A stretch of DNA of 61,689 nt from an uncultured Clostridia bacterium (lineage in GTDB: Bacteria > Bacillota > Clostridia > Oscillospirales > Acutalibacteraceae), in assembly GCA_947572385.1 (NCBI GenBank), contig CANPBX010000011.1, positions 1 through 61,689 on the forward strand, read 5' to 3'. Below, piece by piece: positions 54,288 through 61,689 of this stretch. The first letter of the stretch is position 1. Each line of letters opens with the position of its first letter. Position numbers and translations under genes: made by a program. The notes beneath the pieces are model-generated. The model searched no databases and was not told where the DNA came from. It saw only the letters and a program-made list of their open reading frames with translations.

Positions 54288-55196
54288 ATGTTGAATTCCG
54301 CAAATGCCGCAAGAAAACCGAGAAAGCCGCTGGGCACCAATGAGACCTTCTGGGGGTATGTGTTCCTGGCCCCCGTCATAATAGGCTTTCTGGTCTTTAC
54401 GACGGTGCCTGTAGTGGTATCCCTATATTACAGCCTGACAAACTACGACGGCATAACCGCCCCGAAATTCGTAGGGCTCAGCAACTATATCGACCTGTTT
54501 CAAAATGGCGAGTTCGGGCACGCGCTATTAAACTCGGTATACTTTACCATAGGCACCGTGCCGCTGGGGGCTTTTCTGGCCCTTCTGGTGGCGATACTTT
54601 TAAACCAGAAGATAAAGGCCCAGAGCCTCTACCGCTCAGCCTTCTTCATCCCCTGCATAGTTTCCTATGTTGCTATTGCAATGGTATGGCAATGGATGTA
54701 TAATCAGGATTATGGACTGATTAACTCCGTCTTAGGGACACTGGGGCTTCCGCAGCCCGGCTGGCTGGCGACAGAGGAGCTGGCAATGCCCTCGGTGATG
54801 ATCATGACAATATGGAAGGGACTGGGCTATAACGGCGTCATACTGCTGGCGGGGCTCCAGGGGATATCCCCCTCCCTATATGAGGCGGCTGAGATAGACG
54901 GCGCCAGCGCCTTTCAGCGCTTTACCCGCATTACCCTGCCAATGATACGCCCCACCATGATGTTCGTGCTGCTCACAAGCATGATTGGCGCGCTGCAGGC
55001 CTTCGACCAGATATATATCATGACAAGCGGCGGGCCCGGGCGCGCAACCGAGGTGGTATGCTACCTTATCTATATGAACGCCTTCCAGTATTTTAAGCAG
55101 GGCTACGCCTCGGCTATGGCCTATATACTGTTCATAATCATTTTCGCTGCCAGCGTCATACAGCTGAAGGTCAGCGAAAAGAACAGTGAGATTTGA
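54288..55196 (+). CDS. sugar ABC transporter permease (MalF/UgpA-like)
   Basis: 302 residues, six membrane helices, EAA loop SLYEAAEIDGASAFQRFTRITLP. AAGGAGGG precedes the ATG. Works with the next permease, the binding protein and an ATPase encoded elsewhere. Confidence 0.92.
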   Translation: MLNSANAARKPRKPLGTNETFWGYVFLAPVIIGFLVFTTVPVVVSLYYSLTNYDGITAPKFVGLSNYIDLFQNGEFGHALLNSVYFTIGTVPLGAFLALLVAILLNQKIKAQSLYRSAFFIPCIVSYVAIAMVWQWMYNQDYGLINSVLGTLGLPQPGWLATEELAMPSVMIMTIWKGLGYNGVILLAGLQGISPSLYEAAEIDGASAFQRFTRITLPMIRPTMMFVLLTSMIGALQAFDQIYIMTSGGPGRATEVVCYLIYMNAFQYFKQGYASAMAYILFIIIFAASVIQLKVSEKNSEI

Positions 55197-55210
55197 AAGG
55201 GGGGACGGTC

Positions 55211-56047
55211 ATGCATCAGGGTAAAACAAAGAAGATCGTCTATAAGACCGCCATACACATCATCCTTATTATACTGTCCCTTACTATGCTGGTCCCGTTC
55301 CTGTGGATGATTTCAAGCTCGCTGAAGACAACCCAGGAGATGTTCGCCTCCCCGCCCACATGGATACCAAGGTATGTGGCCTGGGAGAACTATACCTATA
55401 TGCTCCAGGCCGCGCCGTGGTTTAAGTATTTTGCCAACACCTTCTTTATCTCGGTGCTGACTATTATAGGGCAGCTCGTCACCTGCAGCATGGCGGCCTA
55501 TGCCTTTGCACGCCTGCGCTTCAAGGGGCGCAACCTCATTTTCCTTATATACCTCGGCACGATGATGATACCCTTCCAGGTCGTCATGATACCTCAGTTC
55601 AAGATAGTGAAACTGCTGGGGCTGGTAAATACCCACTGGTCGCTGATAGTCCCGGGCATATTCAACGCCTTCGGCACATTCCTGCTGCGCCAGTTCTTCC
55701 TGACAATCCCAAGGGAGCTGGAGGAAGCCGCCAAGATAGACGGCTGCGGATACCCCAGGATATTCTGGGAGATAGTCATCAAGAACTCAAAGCCCGCCAT
55801 TATAACCCTGGTGGTGTTCACCTTCATGAACACCTGGAACGACTTCCAGCGCCCGCTGATATTCCTGAACGACGACTCCCTCTGGACGCTGTCAATGGGC
55901 CTTGCCAAGTTCCAGGGCACATATGTGACCCAGTGGAACCAGATGATGGCGGGAGCGCTGATAACCATGGTGCCGGTGCTGATACTGTATATCTTCGCAC
56001 AGAAATACTTTGTGCAGGGGATAGTTATGAGCGGACTGAAAGAGTAA
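55211..56047 (+). CDS. carbohydrate ABC transporter permease (MalG/UgpE-like)
   Basis: 278 residues from the ATG at 55211 with GAAAGGGGGG upstream (a TTG at 55193 is an unlikely alternative). Six membrane helices, LVPFLWMISSSLKT near the N-terminus and EAA loop ELEEAAKIDGCGYPRIFWEIV. Confidence 0.92.
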   Translation: MHQGKTKKIVYKTAIHIILIILSLTMLVPFLWMISSSLKTTQEMFASPPTWIPRYVAWENYTYMLQAAPWFKYFANTFFISVLTIIGQLVTCSMAAYAFARLRFKGRNLIFLIYLGTMMIPFQVVMIPQFKIVKLLGLVNTHWSLIVPGIFNAFGTFLLRQFFLTIPRELEEAAKIDGCGYPRIFWEIVIKNSKPAIITLVVFTFMNTWNDFQRPLIFLNDDSLWTLSMGLAKFQGTYVTQWNQMMAGALITMVPVLILYIFAQKYFVQGIVMSGLKE

Positions 56048-56085
56048 AACAATAAATATTTTTATAGAGAAAGGAGCAATACATC

Positions 56086-58212
56086 ATGAAAATACCTCAG
56101 GATTATCTTAGGCGGGTATACGCCGGATGGCTCGGGAAGGTCATAGGGATACGCCTGGGCGCGCCTATTGAGGGCTGGTCCTATGAGATGATAAGGAACA
56201 CCTTCGGGGAACTGAACGGCTACCCCGCCAGCTACAAAAACTTCGCCGCAGACGACGACAGCAACGGCCCGCTCTTCTTCATCCGGGCGCTGGAGGACTG
56301 CGGGGATATAGGCAGGTTCGACGCCCAGGACGTTGCAAACGCGCTTTTGAACTACGCACCCTTTGAGCACGGCTTTTTCTGGTGGGGAGGCTATGGGGTC
56401 TCCACAGAGCATACCGCCTATCTCAACCTTAGGAACGGCATTCCGGCCCCAAGGAGCGGGAGCATAGAGCAGAACGGCTCCACCATGGCCGAGCAGATTG
56501 GCGGCCAGATATTTATTGACCCCTGGGGCCTTGTGGCCCCGGGCAACCCAGAGCTGGCGGCAAAGCTGGCGGAGAAGGCCGCAAGCGTCACCCACGGGGG
56601 CAATGGAGTGTACGGCGGAGTGTTCATCGCCTGCTGTGTTAGCCAGGCCTTTGTGGAAAAGGACGTGCGCACGGTGATGGAGAAGGCCCTTGCCTTTATC
56701 CCCGCCGACTGTGAGTACACTAAGGTCGTCAGGGCAGTTATGGACTTCTACGACAGAAACCCCGACAACTGGCGTGCCTGCTTTGACTTCCTGCACGACA
56801 ACTTTGGCTATGACAAATACCCCGGCAACTGCCATATCATACCTAACGCCGGCGTTATTGCCCTAGCGCTGCTCTACGGCAGGGGAAGCTATTCAGACAC
56901 TATAAATATCTGCAATATGTGCGGCTGGGACACCGACTGCAACGTGGGCAACGCCGGGTGCATTATGGGCGTGCTTGTTGGCATAGAGGGCATAGACTAT
57001 GAGAAATACGCCGCGCCAATAAACGACTTTTTGGCTTCATCAAGCGTTATCGGCTCCTTGAACGCCACCGACCTGCCCTTTGGGGCAAGCTATTTCGCAA
57101 AGCTTGGCTATATGCTGGCAGGTGAGGAGCCCCCAAAGGAGTGGCAGGGTATACTTAATGAACGCATAGACAGCTGCCACTTTGAGTACCCGACCAGCAC
57201 CCACGCCATCCGGGGCAGGAGCCAGAGCCGCTTCCATATACTCAATACAGACGAACAGGCCAATACCGGCTCCCGCTCCCTGAAAATAACCGTATTCAAC
57301 GGCAGGCCAGGCTCAGAGCATTATTTCTATAAGCAGACCTACTACGGTCCTGAGGACTTCGACGACTCCAGGTACGACCCCTTCTTCTCGCCACTATGCT
57401 ATCCGGGACAGACAGTGCATATGAGCGTTATGCTGGAGCAGGGGAAAAACGGCGTGGAGGTCTTTGCCCAGCCCTATGTGAAGCTGGGTATAAGCGGTGA
57501 GATCCTCCGAGGCGAAAAGGTCAGCGCCGCTGAGCCCGGCTGGAAGGAGCTCTCCCTGACCATACCGGCGGGGCTTTCAGACAGGGTGGACGAGACCGGC
57601 GTGATACTATCCTGCACGGCTAAAGGCTTTGCAATGGACCCCATCACAGCCTATCTTGACGACCTTTACTACGACGGCCGGCCGGACTATAAAATAGACT
57701 TTAACAGGGAGGGCATGTCTGTCTGGCATAACCTCCACCAGGACGTGCACCAGTTTGCGCGGCTCAAGGGCCACACCTATCTTGAGGACGGCTGGCTGAG
57801 CCTGTCCTGCGGCGACTTCGGTGAGATGTACACCGGGCACTATAACTGGACGGACTACAGCTTTGAGGGGACCTTAAAGCCGCTGACCGGCGAAGACTGT
57901 TTCCTGAACGTCCGGGTGCAGGGGGCCATGCGCTCCTATGCGGCGGGCTTCTCCAAGGGGCGGCTGGTGCTGGACAAGAATTATTACGGCTACAGCACCC
58001 TATGTGACAGGGAGTTTGCCGTTGAGCCCGGCAGGGAGTATAAGGTTGAAGTCTCTGCCTGCGGCGACATGCTCCAGGTGTCAGTGGACGGCGTGAAGCT
58101 TCTGGAGCACCGGGACACAGACTCTCCCCTGCTCACCGGCTCGGTGGGGGTGTCAGTGCGGGGCGGCAGCCACTGCCTCTATGGAAGCCTGTCCGTAAGG
58201 GGGCATGGTTGA
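56086..58212 (+). CDS. ADP-ribosylglycohydrolase family protein with C-terminal beta-sandwich module
   Basis: 708 residues, no signal peptide, so cytoplasmic. N-terminal 1-330 is an ADP-ribosylglycohydrolase fold: YAGWLGKVIGIRLGAPIEGW, the metal-binding acidic cluster D56-D57-D58 (AADDDSNGPLFF) and the second metal motif WDTDCNVGNAGC (D282, D284). Both di-metal ligand sets look intact. From about 380 to the end is a laminin-G/concanavalin-like region (two beta-rich stretches). Family enzymes cleave N- or O-glycosidic bonds to ribose. Between a sugar importer and a ribokinase, it probably releases ribose from an imported riboside or ADP-ribose derivative. Confidence 0.85.
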   Translation: MKIPQDYLRRVYAGWLGKVIGIRLGAPIEGWSYEMIRNTFGELNGYPASYKNFAADDDSNGPLFFIRALEDCGDIGRFDAQDVANALLNYAPFEHGFFWWGGYGVSTEHTAYLNLRNGIPAPRSGSIEQNGSTMAEQIGGQIFIDPWGLVAPGNPELAAKLAEKAASVTHGGNGVYGGVFIACCVSQAFVEKDVRTVMEKALAFIPADCEYTKVVRAVMDFYDRNPDNWRACFDFLHDNFGYDKYPGNCHIIPNAGVIALALLYGRGSYSDTINICNMCGWDTDCNVGNAGCIMGVLVGIEGIDYEKYAAPINDFLASSSVIGSLNATDLPFGASYFAKLGYMLAGEEPPKEWQGILNERIDSCHFEYPTSTHAIRGRSQSRFHILNTDEQANTGSRSLKITVFNGRPGSEHYFYKQTYYGPEDFDDSRYDPFFSPLCYPGQTVHMSVMLEQGKNGVEVFAQPYVKLGISGEILRGEKVSAAEPGWKELSLTIPAGLSDRVDETGVILSCTAKGFAMDPITAYLDDLYYDGRPDYKIDFNREGMSVWHNLHQDVHQFARLKGHTYLEDGWLSLSCGDFGEMYTGHYNWTDYSFEGTLKPLTGEDCFLNVRVQGAMRSYAAGFSKGRLVLDKNYYGYSTLCDREFAVEPGREYKVEVSACGDMLQVSVDGVKLLEHRDTDSPLLTGSVGVSVRGGSHCLYGSLSVRGHG

Positions 58213-58215
58213 GGA

Positions 58216-59142
58216 ATGAAGAAAGTTATTGTAATAGGCAGCCTTAATTGCGACTATGTGATAAATGTGCAGAAAATGCCCCAGATAGGGGAGACCCTTC
58301 TCTGTGACGGCTTTGAGATGATACCCGGTGGCAAGGGGGCAAATCAGGCATATGCCATTGGAAAGCTGGGCGGCGAGGTGACGATGCTGGGCGCGGTAGG
58401 TAATGACGGGCCGGGCTCAATGCTGCGGGCGAATCTTAAAGGCGTGGGAGTGGATGTGTCCCGGCTGAAGTGCGCCGAAGGCGAGAGCACCGGGACGGCA
58501 TTTATCACCGTGGACAGCTCCGGCGGCAACAGCATTATCGTGGTGCAGGGGGCGAACGGGACGGTGGATGTGCCGTATATTAAGGCCAACGACGATGTTT
58601 TAGCGGCCTCGGATATAGTGCTGCTCCAGATGGAGATACCTATGGAGACAGTGGTATACTCGGCTAAAAGGGCGAAGGAGCTGGGCAAGACGGTGATACT
58701 GGACCCGGCCCCCGCCCGCTCGGATATACCCCAGGAGCTTTACGGCTATGTAGATTATATCAAGCCCAACGAGGTGGAGCTGGGTATGCTTATCGGTGAC
58801 AGCGGGGCCGAGGGCCATCTTGAGAAATCCGCAGCTCTTCTGCAGGAGAGAGGGGTAAAGAATGTGGTGGTTACCCTTGGCAGCAAGGGGGCGTTCCTGC
58901 TGGACGGTAAGGGGAGCGCCCGCTCTTTCCCCGCAGACAGCAGCCTGCGCGCGGTTGACACCACCGCCGCCGGGGACAGCTTTACCGCAGCCCTGGCCTA
59001 TGGGCTTTCGGAGGGCCGGGAGCTGCATGAGGCGCTGGAGCTTGCCATATGCGTTTCAGAGATAGTAGTGACACGCAAGGGGGCGCAGACCTCGATCCCG
59101 GATATGGACGAGGTGCAAAGGTTCCTGGCTAAGGAAATATAG
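58216..59142 (+). CDS. rbsK: ribokinase (PfkB family)
   Basis: 308 residues. PfkB signatures: GSLNCDYVINVQKMPQIGET, PGGKGANQAYAIGKLGG, and the catalytic AVDTTAAGDSFTAALAYGL. PAPARSDIPQELYGYVDYIKPNE is strongly ribokinase-like. It phosphorylates ribose to ribose 5-phosphate. It starts 4 nt after the hydrolase stop, so it takes the released sugar. Compare the fused kinase domain of the operon's regulator, which shares the same signatures. Confidence 0.92.
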   Translation: MKKVIVIGSLNCDYVINVQKMPQIGETLLCDGFEMIPGGKGANQAYAIGKLGGEVTMLGAVGNDGPGSMLRANLKGVGVDVSRLKCAEGESTGTAFITVDSSGGNSIIVVQGANGTVDVPYIKANDDVLAASDIVLLQMEIPMETVVYSAKRAKELGKTVILDPAPARSDIPQELYGYVDYIKPNEVELGMLIGDSGAEGHLEKSAALLQERGVKNVVVTLGSKGAFLLDGKGSARSFPADSSLRAVDTTAAGDSFTAALAYGLSEGRELHEALELAICVSEIVVTRKGAQTSIPDMDEVQRFLAKEI

Positions 59143-59150
59143 TTAAAACA

Positions 59151-59188
59151 AAAACCGGCTGTGGGTAAAACTGCAGCCGGTTTTTTTA
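59151..59188. terminator. bidirectional terminator of the ribose operon
   Basis: AACCGGCTG pairs with CAGCCGGTT around an 11-12-nt loop, followed by T7; A-rich flank on the other side serves the converging aldo/keto reductase gene. 59189-59317 holds no gene. Confidence 0.85.
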
Positions 59189-59317
59189 TTCCACGGAGCG
59201 CATTGCGGATGAGAAATTCTCAAGGGCACAAAATGGTGTGTTGTCTGTGAAGAGCAGGCAGCGCGCGCTTTTTGCTTTGGACATATCAGGCTGTCTTGTG
59301 GCCCGCCGTCTTTACCC

Positions 59318-60466
59318 TCATTCTCCAAATATGTCCACAGCCTTCTGCATATGCTCCACGATCTTTACCCCAAATGGGCACCGTGTCTCGCACTGGCCGC
59401 ACTTCACACAGGCGCTGGCTTTGACGCTCAATACATTATAGTGCTCACGGACCGTTTCGGGCACCATACGCTGGGCCTGGCACAGATCTGCAAATTTGTT
59501 CACGCTGGCGATGTCAATTCCCGCGGTGCAGGGAGCACAGTGCCCGCAGTACATGCACTTGTCAGTAAAGGGGTGGGCAGGGCAGCTGCTGAGCAGCTTT
59601 GCGTAATCCTTCTCCGCGTCGCTGGCGTCGCAGTAGGCGACCGCTTCCATCAGCTCTTCCTTATTGACGGCCCCAGCAAGGACTGTCGCCACGCCGGGCC
59701 TGGTCAGGCAGTAGTGCAGGCACTGGGCGACGCTCATAGCCGCGCCGAAGGGGGACGCCTCGGCGCTCAGCAGGGACCCGCCGCCGTAGGGCTTCATTAC
59801 GGTGATCGCAACGCCCTGGCTCTCACAGAGGCTGTAAAGCTCCTGCCGCTCCGGGTCGATATTTGCGAGCACGGTCTCATAGCTGGCCTTATCGAACATT
59901 ACGTTAATGTCCTCGTTAGGCGGCAGGATGTCATAGGCCGGGTTGATACTGAACATGATCACGTCGATCAGCCCCGACTTCACAGCCTGTATAGCTACGC
60001 GGGGATTATGTGTGCTCATGCCGATATGCCTGATATGCCCGGCAGCCTTCTGCTCTTTTGCAAACTCAATGACCGGGCCGCCGAATACCTGGTCGAAGTC
60101 CTTCTGCTCGTCCACATAGTGGACCATGCCTACGTCTATGTAGTCTGTCTTAAGGCGGGTCATAAGGTCGGTGAAGGCGGCTTTCACCTGGTCCATATCC
60201 CTGGTGCGCTTGTACTGCCCGTCTATCCAGGCCGAGCAGAGGTGCGCCTGCATGATGAACTCTCCGCGCCGCCCCTGCATGGCAATGCCGAAGACATCCC
60301 GCACATGGGGCTCGGGGTTGAACAGGTCGAAGTAGTTTACGCCTGCGCCGGTGGCGGCATTGACTAAAGCCACTCCAGCTTCCACCGTCTGTTTCGCAAA
60401 GTACTCGCTGCCAAGGCCGATTTCACTGACTGTGAGACCTGTGCGGCCCAGCGTCCTGTAGTTCAT
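59318..60466 (-). CDS. aldo/keto reductase with C-terminal 4Fe-4S ferredoxin domain
   Basis: 382 residues from the ATG with AGGAGG eight nt upstream. Aldo/keto reductase barrel opens NYRTLGRTGLTVSEIGLGSEYF and has the KTDYIDVGMVHYVDEQKDF strand. The C-terminus carries two cysteine clusters, CMYCGHCAPC and CVKCGQCETRCPFG, the 4Fe-4S ligands of the clostridial AKR-ferredoxin group. Physiological substrate unknown. Own promoter at 60498-60526. Confidence 0.9.
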   Translation of the reverse strand: MNYRTLGRTGLTVSEIGLGSEYFAKQTVEAGVALVNAATGAGVNYFDLFNPEPHVRDVFGIAMQGRRGEFIMQAHLCSAWIDGQYKRTRDMDQVKAAFTDLMTRLKTDYIDVGMVHYVDEQKDFDQVFGGPVIEFAKEQKAAGHIRHIGMSTHNPRVAIQAVKSGLIDVIMFSINPAYDILPPNEDINVMFDKASYETVLANIDPERQELYSLCESQGVAITVMKPYGGGSLLSAEASPFGAAMSVAQCLHYCLTRPGVATVLAGAVNKEELMEAVAYCDASDAEKDYAKLLSSCPAHPFTDKCMYCGHCAPCTAGIDIASVNKFADLCQAQRMVPETVREHYNVLSVKASACVKCGQCETRCPFGVKIVEHMQKAVDIFGE

Positions 60467-60497
60467 ATAATTGTCCTCCTCTTGAAATATTGTGCAT

Positions 60498-60526
60498 ATT
60501 ATACACCATTTGTGCCGTAATGGCAA
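60498..60526 (-). promoter_or_regulatory. promoter of the aldo/keto reductase gene
   Basis: Minus strand TTGCCA (complement of 60521-60526), 17-nt spacer, TATAAT (complement of 60498-60503). The spacer holds a CCATT/AATGG inverted repeat that could bind a regulator. Confidence 0.65.
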
Positions 60527-60634
60527 TGATAAAAGTAAAAACAGAAAACTTTCAGGCACGCAGACATTTTGCAATAAAAAAATCCGACACTTTTGCAGCT
60601 TCTATTGTATTATAAGTGAAAGGGGGGCAGTGAA

Positions 60635-61144
60635 ATGTCAAACTCTTTGTTGCGTACGGACGAAGAGATTGCGGAAATATACCAGCGGCACAAAAAGACG
60701 GTCTATCAAGTCTGCTTCGCTTACATGAAAAACCCTGCCGACACAGAGGACGCGGTGCAGGACACTTTTTTCAAGCTGATAAAGGCAGGGCCCGCGTTTG
60801 AAACTGCAGAGCACGAAAAAGCATGGCTGATTAGAGTAGCGGCGAATGTATGCAAAAATATGGTCTGTCATTGGTGGCGCAAACGCGAAAATATCGAGGA
60901 CTTTTGCGATATCCCCTGTTTGGAAAATATTGAAACAGACGATGTTATCAAAACCGTTTTTGAGCTTCCGAACAGATATAAAACAGCGGTGTACCTCTAT
61001 TACTATGAGGGCTACACCAGTGTTGAGATAGCAAAGCTTCTCAAAAAACCGCAGTCTACAATCCGCAACTATTTACATGAGGCACGTGCCATACTTCGGG
61101 AAAGGTTAGGTGAGGATTTCGATGAAGAACCGCAAAATTATTGA
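60635..61144 (+). CDS. ECF-type RNA polymerase sigma factor
   Basis: 169 residues. Region 2: VYQVCFAYMKNPADTEDAVQDTFFKLI; region 4: LPNRYKTAVYLYYYEGYTSVEIAKLLKKPQSTIRNYLHEAR. AAAGGGGGG precedes the ATG. It overlaps the downstream membrane protein by 23 nt, the usual sigma/anti-sigma arrangement. Stimulus unknown. Confidence 0.93.
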   Translation: MSNSLLRTDEEIAEIYQRHKKTVYQVCFAYMKNPADTEDAVQDTFFKLIKAGPAFETAEHEKAWLIRVAANVCKNMVCHWWRKRENIEDFCDIPCLENIETDDVIKTVFELPNRYKTAVYLYYYEGYTSVEIAKLLKKPQSTIRNYLHEARAILRERLGEDFDEEPQNY

Positions 61145-61689
61145 TTCGATGAATAAGATTGGGCCCGACGACTCCGCGGATAAGCGTATGCTCTCGGCAA
61201 TCCTTGCAGAGAACCGCCGGGTCCGTGAAGAAATGGAGGATACCATGAAAATAAACAGGAAAAAGGTAAGAAAGCGCGCGCTGGCACTTGCAGCAGCTGC
61301 TATATTGATTTTGAGCTTAACAATAGGGGTGGGGGCCACAGGAGCCTTCGGCAGGCTGTTCAGCTTCATCACGCAAAAGGATAAGCCCGGCGACTATAAC
61401 GCAGACAATCTCGACCTGATTGCGGAACACATGGAGCCGGTCACCGACGAGGTGACTGCAACTCAAAAGGGCGGCCTGAAATTCTCCGTCAGGGAAGCCT
61501 ATTATGACGGCATGACCTTGTATTCTGTCGGAGAGATAGAGACGGAAACTGACCCAAACGCAGACTATACCTCCTGGAATTTCGATGTTTTCATCAATGG
61601 GGTGAAGCTGGATTTTGATTTTTCACTGATTTCAAGAGAGTGGGTAAAGACGGAGGACGGAAAATATATAAGCGACGCCATTTCTACAA
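61122..61689 (+). CDS. DUF4179-type membrane protein, probable anti-sigma partner (partial)
   Basis: Open to the window edge: 189 codons are visible with no stop. N-terminal cytoplasmic part (KNRKIIDSMNKIGPDDSADKRML), a membrane helix (ALALAAAAILILSLTIGVGA) and an extracytoplasmic domain (AFGRLFSFITQKDKPGDY, KGGLKFSVREAYYDGMTLYS) typical of DUF4179. It overlaps the ECF sigma gene by 23 nt and likely holds that factor inactive. Confidence 0.82.
   Translation, partial: MKNRKIIDSMNKIGPDDSADKRMLSAILAENRRVREEMEDTMKINRKKVRKRALALAAAAILILSLTIGVGATGAFGRLFSFITQKDKPGDYNADNLDLIAEHMEPVTDEVTATQKGGLKFSVREAYYDGMTLYSVGEIETETDPNADYTSWNFDVFINGVKLDFDFSLISREWVKTEDGKYISDAIST

Overview
The window looks like a chromosomal segment of a strictly anaerobic gut Clostridia member (Oscillospirales/Ruminococcaceae-like; exact taxon uncertain). 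The reasons are a GC-rich genome with Gram-positive AGGAGG ribosome sites and sigma-70 promoters, Firmicutes-type lipoproteins, many CZB/dCache chemoreceptors and hybrid kinases, LplB/LplC-type sugar transporters, LarB/LarC, AEC transporters and an ECF sigma/DUF4179 pair. I found no rRNA, tRNA, CRISPR array, IS element or prophage.

Layout. 0.4-3.5 kb: lipoprotein, MBOAT O-acyltransferase and DHHW protein (surface O-acylation). 3.6-4.8 kb: a 39-codon remnant of a DUF5714-type gene that keeps a near-consensus promoter, then a lipoprotein cyclophilin. 4.9-10.2 kb (minus): overlapping AEC transporter-GNAT-HAD-aconitase-isocitrate dehydrogenase operon. 10.3-12.2 kb: LarB, a stand-alone LarC C-terminal half and a flavodoxin-family protein. 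12.3-21.6 kb: CZB-type chemoreceptor, heterodimeric ABC exporter, and a small P-loop kinase coupled to an ABC-2 exporter. 21.7-29.9 kb (minus): signalling block with a hybrid kinase fused to a DegV fatty-acid-binding domain, a second hybrid kinase with HPt, a single-domain receiver with TAA as its second codon, an MBL-fold hydrolase and a hemerythrin-CheX-like-receiver protein. 30-36.2 kb (minus): LplB/LplC-type sugar ABC operon and a membrane-anchored AraC regulator. 36.3-40.8 kb: ABC exporter behind a leader-peptide/alternative-hairpin region, a small unknown protein, and a MarR-MATE efflux operon with two clear palindromic operators. 40.9-48.1 kb: dCache chemoreceptor and two more hybrid kinases. 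48.2-49.6 kb: decaying ABC transporter genes, a BlaI-type repressor and a broken downstream ORF. 49.7-50.5 kb: Cof-type HAD phosphatase. 50.8-59.1 kb: six-gene operon of a LacI-ribokinase fusion regulator, sugar ABC transporter, ADP-ribosylglycohydrolase-family protein with a C-terminal module, and ribokinase. 59.3-61.7 kb: ferredoxin-type aldo/keto reductase, ECF sigma factor and its truncated DUF4179 partner.

The most interesting points are: (1) the 50.8-59.1 kb operon, which reads as import and hydrolysis of a riboside or ADP-ribosyl-like compound to ribose, then ribose 5-phosphate, controlled by a transcription factor that carries its own PfkB kinase domain; (2) the histidine kinase-receiver-DegV fusion, a candidate lipid-responsive phosphorelay whose neighbouring receiver gene carries a stop at codon 2; (3) the hemerythrin-CheX-like-receiver protein; and (4) the 18-residue leader peptide with mutually exclusive hairpins, one of which hides the ribosome site of an ABC exporter.
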